Part shown: positions 22,981 through 34,617 of the stretch, one piece after another
Numbering within the stretch: the stretch's first letter is position 1
Layout: every line of letters begins with the position of its first letter
Origin: Quercus robur
Taxonomy: Eukaryota > Streptophyta > Magnoliopsida > Fagales > Fagaceae
Reading direction: 5' to 3'
NCBI RefSeq assembly: GCF_932294415.1
Contig: NC_065535.1
Span: forward strand, 68,937,362 to 69,001,361
Length of the DNA: 64,000 nt
Notes under the pieces: model-generated
What the model was told of the DNA's origin: nothing
Database searches by the model: none
What the model saw: the letters and a program-made list of their open reading frames with translations, nothing else
Program-made: the position numbers and the translations under genes

Positions 22981-25900
22981 GTTCAGACCTCTATTATTGA
23001 TAACCTAAATTCAAATCTTCACTCCTCACTCTTCCTAGTAGGTAAAAAAAAAAAAAAACCCACAAATATTGCTACAGAATGCACAATTATGAAAACATAA
23101 TTAACTACATTAGGAAATTTAAATCCTCAGCAATCTCTGCTTTTACTGGGATAATGATAATGTCCCAAATTTAGGGATGGAACCAAAGCTTCGAGTAAGG
23201 GGGGGCAAGATACACTTAAATCCCAATGCTTAAAAAACTCATTATAGACTAAACCCTCATAATGTGTGTGTGTGTGTGTTTTTTTGTGTTTTTTTATTTT
23301 TATTTTTATTTTTAAAATTTTTATCCCAAGTTTCTTTGAGTAACTTCATCAAACACTTAAGTTGCAATTATCTTATGATAATGCTTTGAAATAAATTAGA
23401 TAAATTTCATAACTCTTTTAGAACCCAAACAAAAACCAACAAAAAGAATCAAACTTTAATGAAAATTTAAATAAAGAAAGTGTACTTTTTGTGAAAGCAT
23501 GAAAGTATTGAACAAAAATGGATGTATGGGTGTGTGACAGAACCTTCAAAACCCCAAACTTGCAAAGAAAGAGATGAGGATGGAAAACCAAATAAATTGT
23601 AGTAGTAAATTCCTGGAAGATCTATATTTGTAAATTCCTCAACTATTGGACTCTATGGTTTGTTGTTATTGTTGTTGTTGTTGTCACCACTAAAGCAACA
23701 ATGATGCTCTGTCTCTCTTTAACTCAGGCATAGAACTTTTTTTTTTTTTTTTGGGGGGGGGGGGGGGGTGGTGGGGGGGTGTGGGTGGGTGGGTGGGTTT
23801 AATTTTCAAGGCTTTGGGCAGATTTTGTGTTGTTATTTTTGCTATTTCTTGGTTTTAAGTTAGTCAAGATAATGTGCAAGCCTAAGTTTGAATATTTATG
23901 ACCTTTCTTTTTCCTATTGGGCCAGGGGGGCCATTGCTCCCCTTAGTGTCCAAACATAGCTCCGTCACTCCCAAATTATCTAATCCTTGGTTTATTATGA
24001 ATATTGGCAACAATGGCAAGGGGCTTTATAGAGATGGAGCTTTCAAATTCCACCCAAACCTTTAACTTATGCAGAGTTTTAGAAACATTTTCAACAATTT
24101 AAAACATTGAAAAGAATAGTATAGTTGGGAAGTTTAACATAGATTGGTGAGCATGTAGCTTTCCTCAACTAAAATGTTGACGTACCACTTAGATATTGGA
24201 CACTCTAAAAATGTCATTTTGCATGCAGCAGTCATAACCTTCCCATACGCAAAGGCAAATGTCACATTTCATGACTTAAATATGGCATCATTCAGTGTCA
24301 TTGTTGACACAGGAGCCACAGTTTTGAAATATTAACTCGGGTTAATTTGTTTGAGACTAAAAAACAAGGACTTAGAAAATAATGGAGGAAATGCACCTTT
24401 CACAATTTCAAACATTTGAAGCATTGCATTAAAGTTAAAAGCAGAAAGGGAAATCTCAAAAACTCATACCAATTATATAAGCTGAGGGTTACCTTCATGC
24501 GGGGTCGCTTTTCAGCATTAAGCTTTCGAACTTCGTATCTAATACGTTTTGAGAAGAGTCTGTTTTGCCTCTTCTTCTTGTATCTCAACACACTAGCTTC
24601 TCTGTGCCTCATCTTCCAACTATCTGTGCCTTTCAATTCCAATTCCAATTCCTCCTCTTTCACTTTCATTCTACAACCAATATCATCATTACTGCCCATT
24701 TCTGGAACCCTCCATATGTTCCCAACGCTTCCCCACCCATCCACCAACACCTGCAAGCCGATCACAATTATATGTGATTCTCAACATTTGTGGTTAAGAA
24801 CCTTATAACTCAACTGATATTTCTTAATGTTTTCAACGGAGACATTCAGAATTCAAATTTCCTCTTCTTCAACTATTGAATTATCCCAAAAATGGAGAGG
24901 ATTATATATATATATAACCTCTACATCCAAGCATGTGACATGTTACAAGCCAACATCAATGCAACTCCAAGACCAAGTAAGAAAAACTTGTTAATTCATT
25001 ATTAACATATTGTTAGTGTCGAAATAAGAGACCTATATATATATATGAGAAATGTTATGTCTACAACATTTCTACAACATTTTTATAACAAATCCTAAGT
25101 GGTAAGTTGTTACTGGTTGTTTTTGTTGGGGCAAAAAAGTAATCTTAGTATTAGTTTTAAATTTGAACCAATAACAACTAACCACCCATGATTTGTTATA
25201 AAAATGTTGTAGACGTAGCATCTCTCATATATATATACCCAATAAACCAAATCCAATCCATTCGTGTACCTAAAGAAGGAAGCATCTCTTAAATAGCTAT
25301 ATCTACTCACTCATATATATACTAAGTAGACTGAGTGTTGTGTGTGGTTTAATTTTATATATTTTAACAAAATTGGTTTCATCAACTGCTCCAATGACTT
25401 TCACTCACTGAATTGTAACATGATTGATTTGATATAACAAAAAAGATACCCAAAATATCTAGAGGTAGATCGAAGGGTTGAGATATGAATCTCTATAATA
25501 TATGTCCGATGTCTAATACTATCAATAATTCCAACCAACAAAATGTTGGTGGACTGGGCCATAGGCCACAGCTGGCTAAGGTTTACTGGGCCCCAAAAAA
25601 GCGAAAAGTGCAACTATGAATGGGTCGAAGATTCCAGTTAGCAATACCTTTCAAAACTTTAATTGCCATTTGCCCCATGGTCCATAAAATACTCAATGGA
25701 CAAAGCTATGTACGTACCATTTGGCATTGGACAAACGTTGCTAAATTTATGATCCTATATTCCTACCCTTAAAAACTTTTACTACCACCATTTCAAAAAA
25801 AAAAAAAAAGAAACCCATTAATCAATTATATGACGGATTAACTGTCAACCTCTAAAATTTTGCCACGCCCTAGACGAATGAGCCATCAAAGAAATACTCA

Positions 25901-26796
25901 TAGGGGTAGATATAGGTACGTACAAACTTCAGTAGGTGTTTTATATACAGAAGACAGACATATGGTACAAAATAATTGAAAATAAAATAAGAAAAAGTAA
26001 GAGAGATGAAAGATCTTACATTGGCTTCATCATGCAACACAGGTACAGTCTGTGGGGACTCTCCTTCAATATAAAGTGGGCCCTTATCAGACCAAGCATT
26101 CATGATCCCCTGATAATCAAGCTTCAACGACAACAAACCCTGTTTCTTCATCGTCGTCGTAGTCGTCATAGTCCGCTTTGTACAGCTACTCACTTCCTCT
26201 AGCTCCACCTTCTGCTTCTTCTCCACCACTTCAGAGTAACACACCCACTTCTCTTCACTCGGGTCTCTCTCTTTGATCCTCATGGCTGTTCTTAAAAGCT
26301 TGGATCTACTGGCACTGTAGTTGCTACAGTCACCATTGTTATTAGCTTCCTCGCTTCCATAAGGGTATGTTAGCGATGGTGTTGGGGGAGAGAGTGAGTC
26401 TTCCTCTGAAGATGATCCAAGGAAGTTGAGGCTTGCACCACCGCTCTCTGTACCGTTGAAGAGGAACGCTACGTTTTCGTCGTGTATGTCTTTGTCTTCA
26501 ACTTGGTTTTCTGGGTGTAAAGGGAAAAGGTTTAGCTGGTGTTGTTGTTGTTGCTGGTGGGTACTATTGGTTTTATGGTTTTCGATCATTTGGGTGGAGC
26601 TAGTAGTGTTTGAGTTTTCTGAGGAGAGTTCTAAGCGGAGACTGAGGAACTTGGGCTTTCTGGTTTTGGTTCTTGATTTCCGAGCTGGTTTAAGTGGCTC
26701 TCTAACTCTAACTCTGCCTCTGGCTTTCTCTTTCTTGGTCATAGACCTAGTTTTCATATCAGGACTATTCTTGTTGCACATCTTTTTCCCACTCAT
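20913..26796 (-). CDS. CCT-domain nuclear factor, CIA2-like, three exons
   Basis: Exons on the minus strand are 26796-26020, 24750-24493 and 20936-20913 (259, 86 and 7 codons plus stop, all phase 0), giving about 352 residues. The introns (1,269 and 3,556 bp) have GT-AG ends. The N-terminus is basic ([19 protein letters not shown], then [10 protein letters not shown]), a likely nuclear signal. A conserved [20 protein letters not shown] precedes the first junction. The CCT domain runs from [20 protein letters not shown] through [17 protein letters not shown] in exon 2, and exon 3 supplies GRFVKRS and the stop. This layout fits the CIA2/CIL and ASML2-type group; Arabidopsis CIA2 activates plastid protein-import and ribosomal genes. 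CCT family membership is near certain; the precise orthologue is inferred. Confidence 0.9.
22691..22813. mobile_element. Small MITE in an intron
   Basis: The left arm GTATTTGGTATCAAATGATA and the right arm (inverted) GTATTTTGTATCAAATGATA match over 20 bp around about 80 bp of DNA. Confidence 0.65.
23752..23799 (+). repeat. G-rich tract, potential G-quadruplex
   Basis: An 18-base G run is followed by G-rich GGTG/GGGTG repeats and preceded by a T run. It lies within the second intron of the CCT gene. Confidence 0.75.
25047..25231. mobile_element. MITE in the first intron of the CCT gene
   Basis: The left end GAGAAATGTTATGTCTACAA and the inverted right end GAGAGATGCTACGTCTACAA match, and both arms carry ATTTTTATAACAAATC. 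It lies in TATATA-rich flanks, so the target duplication cannot be fixed. Confidence 0.75.
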
Positions 26797-26828
26797 ACGC
26801 GATCTCTCTTTGTAAAGTTTTTAATTTT

Positions 26829-29142
26829 CTATTGAGTTTCTGGGTGGGAGTGAAGTTTAGGTGAGAAAAAAAAAAGTGATAAAGAGGAACTTTTTGTGGG
26901 GGAGACAACAGACTTGACCCACTGTGAAGAGAGAGAGATATATGATAGTGATGTAATGCCCTTTTGACACGTGGAGAGAGGTGATTGGGCGAGGGGGTGG
27001 ATTGTGTTGTTATCCGGATTTCGTTTTGTAGTGATTGGATTGGGCTGCACTTTAGTTTTACGGTTTTACCACTCTGCTGTCTGCACTGCAGTGCACTAAA
27101 ACTCTGTATCTATTGCCTTTTAATTTAATGCTATGTTGCTATTCACGTGATAGTTTTACTTTGCTATACTAGTCCCAGGGAAAAACTGCAAATTTTTTCT
27201 TTCTTTTTACAAGCATTCACGTTTTTACCTTTTTTTCACTTCACATGAAATAGTTTTGAATTTGATTTCCACCATAAAGTAGCCACGAAAAGAAAAGGAA
27301 AAACCAAATGGGAGTACGTACTGGTTCGTGCTGGTGTAAATATTCTTTGAAGGGTGATTTTTCCATTAGCATGCTTAAATTAATATGAAAGGATTTAATT
27401 GTAGTCTATTAATAAGTTAAGATTTGTGATCGATCAAGTTTGTAAGAAAAGTCATGCATCACCGTCACGTTGACATCTTAGGCTACTTTGTGGAACGAGA
27501 CAACATATGGTTGTGGCTTATTATCAGCCAGGGGATTGGGGATGGTTAAGAAGCAAGACGAAATCAAATCATAGATAGATGTTTTGCTCCCTCTTCAACA
27601 AGGAAAAAAATCTGTACACTGGGCCGACGGGGTGGGATCGGATGGGGTGAAGTCATTTACCATCTTTAAAATGGTGTCGGCACTAATCACACAAGAGAGA
27701 TGAGAAAGAAGAGACTGATGATAATGAGAGTATTGCAAATTAGACACGAGTGTTCTGAGGGTGGTACTACGAATCTACGATATTTACATTAAAAAAATGT
27801 TAGATTATATAAAATTATAAATAAATAAAGTAATATATATATATATATATATATATTATCTATTCCTTTGTCGCAATAAAAAGAACACTATATTAGCTAT
27901 TTGTAAAAAAAATTGTAATTCTAGTATTTTTTTTTTTTTCATTTTAAAGGCCATAAAAAAAATTTACATATCTAAAATCTAAAATAAAATATACCAGATC
28001 TAAAATATTAGTCTAACAACAAAAATTACCAACAGCAAAGCTAAAAAAAGAGTAATAAATCAATTTCACTCAAAATAATTTTGTCATTATCCAATAGTAG
28101 ACACATGCTTTAAAAAAAAGAACCTTGGCGGCTAAGCAATAGCAGAGCCACTGCACACAACTAGAACAGCAGAAGTACTCTCAAATTCTGACTCTGTCCC
28201 TGATGGAATTGTAAAACTAAAGCCCAGTGGAAGAATTTTACCATCAAATTCTGCTCAGAATTAGATCCATTTCTTCTTCTGCATTAGTTTTCAAGATTAC
28301 AAATTTAAGTTCCACTGATCATGTGTATATATTTTGAGTCTACCATGTAAAATATGACAATGTTGGCTTTCGACATAGGTTAAAATTCAAGTATGTATGG
28401 TGATTATGGTGTAAAATGGGTACTGATTGTTGGATTTCCTTATGCCATCAAGAAGCCTTCATTTAACATCATATGTTTGTTTCAATTGCTGTTCTAGCTT
28501 TCTTGTTACTCCAAAAATCAAAACAATTATGCTAGGTAAGTATGCATTATGCTTTCTCCAAATAAGAAAGACAATCTTTGATAAGATGGAACCTTCAAAT
28601 ATGTCAATGATTTCCATAAAATTGCAATTTAACATAAGCAGTAAGTACGCACCAACTATATAGTCCAGCAAACAACATGACTTACTGGTTTGAATATCAA
28701 TAATATAAATATGAAAACAAAAATTATGAAGAGTTTTGTGTGATAGGCTTAATATAGTCTGAATGAATATTATTGCACACACCATGACAATCACAACTCG
28801 TCATCACTCATCATCTACATACGTATATCGAAGGAAATCAACTACAACAACTAGCGTATGGGTTTCCATGTGTTTGGCACAACAGGAAAAATTGCAGAGT
28901 AGATAGATACACGAGAAAGTGCAGTGTGGGACCATCGTCCCAACCGCTTTTGTCTACACTTTTCTTTGCAGTACAAAGCTCTCCAAGTTGGCAAAAGATA
29001 TCCCCATGAAAGAGCTTTCACTTTTTTCTCAATTCTCTCTCATTGGCTGCTACTCTAGTTGTTGTATATAAGCATCAATGTTACACTGAACTTTAAAATT
29101 AAATGTGTCAAAATACTTTTAAAAAAAAATACAAACGATGTG
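26829..29142. other. Upstream region of the CCT gene and intergenic DNA
   Basis: A/G-rich 5' UTR-like sequence directly above the CCT gene, then AT-rich DNA with an (AT)n run at about 27835-27855. The frames at 28427-28663 and 28459-28794 overlap on opposite strands and have no motif. No further gene was found before the tRNA. Confidence 0.45.
29120..29130 (-). terminator. Pol III terminator of the tRNA-Pro gene
   Basis: A run of nine T residues on the minus strand lies about 13 bp past the 3' end of the tRNA. Confidence 0.7.
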
Positions 29143-29214
29143 GGGGCATTCCGAGAATTGAACTCGGGACCTCTCGCACCCTAAGCGAGAATCATACCAC
29201 TAGACCAAATGCCC
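29143..29214 (-). tRNA. tRNA-Pro (anticodon AGG)
   Basis: The 72-nt minus-strand gene starts GGGCATTTGG and ends AATGCCC plus discriminator C, so the 7-bp acceptor stem pairs fully. The anticodon arm is CTCGC-TTAGGGT-GCGAG with AGG at the centre. The T arm is CCGAG-TTCAATT-CTCGG. The A-box region TGGTCTAGTGG and B-box GTTCAATTC are present. A CAA motif lies just upstream. The minus-strand T run below it (about 29121-29129) serves as a Pol III terminator. CCA is not encoded, as usual in nuclear genes. Confidence 0.95.
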
Positions 29215-29354
29215 TTCGGTTGGTGAGTTACACAAAAACTTATATTACTAAAAACAACACCTATTTGGGCCCACTAACTGCCCAAGATAATGAAGCCACC
29301 CTTGGAATTTGGAGGTGGGGACTGGGGATTGGGGAAGGTGTCGGTGTTTCTTGA

Positions 29355-31280
29355 ATGCTCTTTTTGATATTGGGTGGATTTAATTATTAATATCAGTATT
29401 CATTGTTTGAAAGTTATTTGTGACACATGACCTCTGAAACAGTGTCTGACCAATCATGTTTCTGTATAAACAAACTGTGGAATATTCTTTTGTTTTTTTT
29501 TTTTTTTTTTGGAGAAGAACTGTGGAATATACTTGGTGTCTATTAATAGATCTTAATGCAATTTCAAATTTGCTAAAACAATAAACTTGATATTTATTTA
29601 AATCGCAGTAAATGTAATTTGCTAAGAATGAGAAGAGAAAGAGAGAAACTTATGAATATAAATTCTTTTTTTTAAAAAGTTACAGTTATGAACTCAAGGT
29701 AAAACATTGATAGAGGGAGCTATGTACGATTTTCAACTTATTGTTTTGTTTTTTTCTTCTTTTTGCTGAATGATTTTTAACATATTAACCTGAAAAATAT
29801 CAGAGCAGCTGTACAGAAAAGGCCAGATCATAGAATTCTACTGGACTTGTCTTGAATTGATTATCAATTCAAAGTTGTGGAATTCCTGGCAACCAACTCG
29901 TATAAAGGGACCCTATTAGAGACAGGAGATGCAGAATAGGCCAGAGTGATGGGCCATTCTTTTTAATTTTTTTTTGACATCATTGCATAGGCCTGAGTAA
30001 ATTTTAGGTATTGTCAGAACATGAAAAATAATATTTCTTTCTCTAACATTTATAGTATGTTTTACTCATTAAATTTATAGTAAAATCTATTATAAAGGTA
30101 AGAGAAAGAAGCACAATTTTTCTAGACTTTGAAAACACCTAAGAATTTTCCGCCGAGCTACTAAGGCTTAGAGCATAATAAGATTAATCTTGCTTGACTA
30201 GTCTACTCTTGGGTTCTATACAAACTGGATAATTTAAAAAAGGAACTTTATGGGAGTGAACTCCTCAAGATGTTGGTTAAAATCCGAGAGACTTAAACCA
30301 TGACCATGACCATGACCATGACCCACTATACCAATCCCATAAGTTTAGAGTGGTGGGCTATTTCGACTAAGAAAAGATTCCCTATTTATCAACATTGAAT
30401 CATTGATGCAAGTGGCCTAGTACTGTCGCTTTCTTTTTGAAAAATACATGGAGAAAAAAAAAATCTGAACGAAATGGGCTGAATTTGAGCCACAAATGGG
30501 ACTTTCTTTTTCTTTTCTTTTTTCTCTAAAAAAAAATTGGTTGTTCATTATAAGGCTTGGGCTTATATTTGAGTCAAACGGTGATCTACAAATAAAAAAG
30601 AAAAAAAAAGAAAAAGAACACTCATGGGCCTAGAGGGGTTTCAAAGATCTTATAAGAAATTGAGGCTAAGCTGAAATTATGGTAAACGGCATAGATACTT
30701 GGGCAAGCGATCATTGTGGTAAAGTGGCACATACTTGGGCAAGCTGAAATTATGATTTCTCTCTCAAAAGCATGGCATAGATCATTTTTTTTTTTTTGGT
30801 AAACGGCATAGATCATTTAGTATTACACAAATTTTACTAGGACATGAAACTTAAATTTTCATATGATAAATATTACGAATGGCCCGGCAAAAAGTCTTCG
30901 TGTCTTATTTATAAATTTAAATTCACCCCTTTAGGAAGTCATAACCCTCTGAAATTAATCTGATTGACTTAGCAAGCTAGACCTCCATATTTCTACTTTT
31001 ATGTCTATAACGAAACTAATTAAGCACTCGGGAACACAAGGCCTGTGGTGATTATGAGAGAGTTTTTCCGACATCTCCCCACCTCCGATAAAATGAGGAT
31101 TAATGCCTTGTTGTAATAGTTGCTACCCTTTTCATTAATTAGAACACTTAACTCATACCAAGAGTTTTGTCACTCAACTCTTCTAATATTTTGAATTGAA
31201 ATGTTTAGGGTTAAAATCCCTTCACACTCTCTGTTATCGAATAGGAGTACTAAAAAAAAAAAAAACACTAAAGTCATTTG
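29355..31280. other. Intergenic stretch
   Basis: AT-rich DNA. It contains an ATGACC/CATGAC microrepeat near 30298-30323 and a local repeat of GGTAAACGGCATAGAT at about 30680 and 30799. No gene recognised. Confidence 0.45.
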
Positions 31281-32485
31281 CTAAGAGCATCCACAGTAGG
31301 TGTGGCAAATGTGTCAAATGCCAAATATTTGGCACATTTGCCATACTAAACACAAAAAACACCAAATATCAGATGTGCTAAATCTCATCATTTTTGCAAC
31401 ATGTGAACAGTACCGTTGCAAATTTGCAACGATACGGAATCGGTATGGTATAAGTTTAATCATTTTTTATTCTTTTTTTCTCTCCTCTCTCTTCACTTTT
31501 CTTCCTCAGACATCACGCCTCTCCATTCTTTTCTTCTTTCACTCTTTTTTCTTCTCAATCTCGTTGTTTTTCTCTCTTCCTCTCAGACATCACCCTCAGT
31601 TTTTTCTTCTCATTCTTTTCTTCTTTCACTCCGATCTCTGTCGCTGTGGTTTTTTTTTTTTTTTTTTTTTTTGCAGTGATTTGATACCCGGTTCGGTAGT
31701 GGGTGGGTTGAGATGGTGATTGGCGGATCACTGGTGGTGGGTTGCGATGATCAGATTCAGTGGTGGGTGGGTCGGCTGGTGATGGGCGAATCGGTGGTGG
31801 TGGGTTATGTTGTGCGAAATCGGTGAATGGGTTCCGAATCGACGAAATCGGTGGTGCGAAATCGATGAATCGATGAATGGGTTGTGGCCGTAACAATTTT
31901 TCTGGTGTTGTGGGTGGGTGGGTTGTGGGTTCTGTTGTTTTTCTGGTGGTTGTGGCAGCAACAATTTTTCTGGTTGTGGTTTTTTTTTTTTTTTTTTAAT
32001 TTATTTATAAAGTGGTGTTGGTGGATGTGGGTTTGTGCCGGTGGTGGTTGTCGGCATTGTTACAGCGGAGGTGGTTGTGCCGTTGTTGTTGATGATGATG
32101 ATCGGGTTTGGGTTTGGGTTGATCGGGTTGACTGATTTTGGTTGATCGGGTTTTGATTGTAGTGTTTGTTTGAGTTTTTTTTTTTTTTTTTTGGTAGCAG
32201 TGGCTGATATTGGTGGTCGGTGGTTGATCTGTGGGGATGGCCGGTGGTTGTGGGCTATGGCGATTGATCTGTGGTGTGGGTTGTTGATATTGCTGTTGTT
32301 GATGATAATGGGAGGGGATAATATATTATTTTAATGTATAGTAAATATTATTTTAATGTATATAATTGAATTATAAAACATCCGATAAATGAGATATTGC
32401 AAAATGATGTGATAAAATAATAAAGTAGGCATTTAATGTGATAAAATGACATAATTTATGCACCAACTACTACGGATGTTCTTAG
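31281..32485. mobile_element. Non-autonomous DNA transposon with GT-rich interior
   Basis: Ends match as inverted repeats: CTAAGAGCATCCACAGTAG on the left, and the inverse of the right end reads CTAAGAACATCCGTAGTAG. The 1.2-kb interior has pyrimidine-rich, then long GGTGGTGGGTGGGTTG-like sequence (31690-32320). The 'AGCATCCACAGTAG' end is a common plant DNA-element terminus. The Trp/Val/Gly-rich frames here are composition artefacts. No target duplication is evident. Confidence 0.7.
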
Positions 32486-34617
32486 GTATCTTTCTCGTCA
32501 CTTTGTTGTCCTGAAGTTTGGCAGAAAATAAGAATTATTTCTCACTTGAGGTCCAATGCACCAACCTAATTGACAACGATGTCTTTGACAATATAATTCT
32601 AGCTAGCTTCATATACATGCATGGGCACGTAAAGGTACGGTTAACTAGAAGGCCGGCTAAGGACTAAACGATCCTTTATACTATATAATACATCACGATG
32701 ATGTATAACTATATATATACAAATCAAATTTGTTCCGCAGTCAGTGGGGGAAAAAAATAAAAAAAAAAAGAATTTGACAGAGTATATAATTATGGATTAG
32801 GATCATGCATGGCCGTGCCTAGACCCTAGAGACACATGGTGTTTGTTGATAATCTTTGAAAAGAGAACTCCTTAGGGCATGTGAGATTTATTAATTTTTC
32901 TTTTCTCGGCGAGCTTGCACACATAAATTTACTTTTCACTTTGCAAAGAAGTCAACACTGCCATTATCAACTTCTAAAGTAGGAAAAACGTGTTCAGTTT
33001 AGAACTGACAAAGGCCATATGGGTTTGGAAGTTTAATTTGACCAAAGACATAATTTTTACCTATAAGAAGAAGACAAAAATATGTTTGTTTTGGGTACTA
33101 CTGCAAAATGATTTTTTTTTTTTGGGGCAAGTTGTATAAGTAATTTCTAAAAACACATAAGACAACTGGAAATGATGGCAAAGGAATCCCGTTTTACCTT
33201 GAATTTGTTCATGACCTTTCATCTTTTTCTGGTCAGTAAAACTGTTTTTTTTTTTTTTTTTTTTAAATCCAAATAATGCACATATTTTTTAGCAAGTGAT
33301 TTCTTCGGCCACGTTACCATTATTTTATTTTAATTCGTATATATGTATATATATATATTATAATGAAAGAAATGCAGGAGGGGTGATCAAAGTGGCTCTA
33401 TTTGGGTGTTATCATAGTAGCATCATACATAACGAGTTTGAACCTACAAGTAGGGGAATTGGTGAATCATAATTGTTATCTCAGTCTCACAAAAACTAGT
33501 AGCCATTGAGTTGGGGCCCATGGGGGTGTGGAATTTTCCCCAAGCTTTTCTCATTGTAGGATTTGATTGTGAGATCTTCACCCCACAAATCACTTTAGAG
33601 TTACAATTCAATTGAATGAAAGATAAACATAGTCTAATTATGTATCTCTTATTTTTATAAAATCTTTGATAATAACGTGGCTCAACAAGTGATGAACTCA
33701 TGATCATAGATATATTTATTAAAGAAGAAATTGATAGTTATTTTTAAGGTGCTTAATTAATTAATTTGTTTGTTAAATATATAAGATTTTTGTTCAAGCA
33801 AAAATCAAAATATTTAAATCTAAGATCTACATTAAACCACAATTTATCCAAAGTTCCAATGACAACTCATAATAGACAAAATATAGCAAAATTAATGAAC
33901 CTTTCTATTATAATTTTCTGTTCACCTAAGGTTGAACCTGTGAAAGTTCAATGGTTGAAGCATAGGAATGATAAGGCCGTATAATGGAATGCGGGCGGAT
34001 CATGGGTACTTCGTCCCCACATTGGAGAAAGGAAAACTTTGCACCACAAGAATAAGATGGGTCAAAACAAGATGATAGAAAGGTATTTTATTATCCTTAA
34101 TGAGGTTGTATGCACCTAGCATGAGATGGGATGAAACAAGACGGTTCACAAAGTAACTAAAGTCCTTTCTAACCCATCACCTCTTTGGAATGAGGACAAT
34201 TTGTACGATCAGAACGGAGCAGGACATTTTGTCATCTCTAAAAGTAATTATAACGTAATTATAACAAAACATGTACTAGTGGAGGTGTTTCATATGAATG
34301 GGAACGGGGCGCAAAGACTACAGAAAAAACATTTACGGGCCCGTTTAAGACAGAGAGTCAACCAATTTGACTTACAGGGTTTGATTTTATTGGGGCTTGA
34401 TTTACGGTTTTAAACTACCAAAAAATGTAATGTAAAAACTTAAAAACAAAAGATAAAAACAAAACCCTGAAATTACGATAATGGAGACCCTACATGCACA
34501 GATTAATTAATCACGCCTGTACTCTCGGCTTTTATTTCTTTATAACCCACCAAGTCTACACCACAGCTCTCACCTCACTCCAATTTGCCTCCACTTTCTT
34601 CCAAGTCCAAGAAAAAA
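32486..34617. other. Intergenic DNA and promoter region of the pectate lyase
   Basis: AT-rich sequence with TATA microsatellites near 33338-33358. The short frames at 33444-34413 have no motifs. The last 100 bp before the ATG carry a CTTTATAAC TATA-like site at about 34537 and a pyrimidine-rich leader. Confidence 0.45.

Larger units (their letters stand above)
20937..24492 (-). other. Large second intron of the CCT gene
   Basis: A 3.56-kb intron with GTAACC donor and TTTGCAG acceptor. It holds a small MITE (22691-22813), AT microsatellites (about 22950-22977), a GT-repeat near 23263, and a G-rich tract at 23752-23799. Confidence 0.8.

Noticed and set aside
24416-24808. 130-residue plus-strand frame
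   Set aside because: It is antisense to the CCT exon and has no motif of its own.
28427-28794. Overlapping 78- and 111-residue frames on opposite strands
   Set aside because: Mutually antisense, low in motif content, and no promoter or splice support.
31300-32135. Phe-, Trp- and Pro-rich frames of 80-140 residues
   Set aside because: They come from pyrimidine and G/T low-complexity tracts within a transposon.
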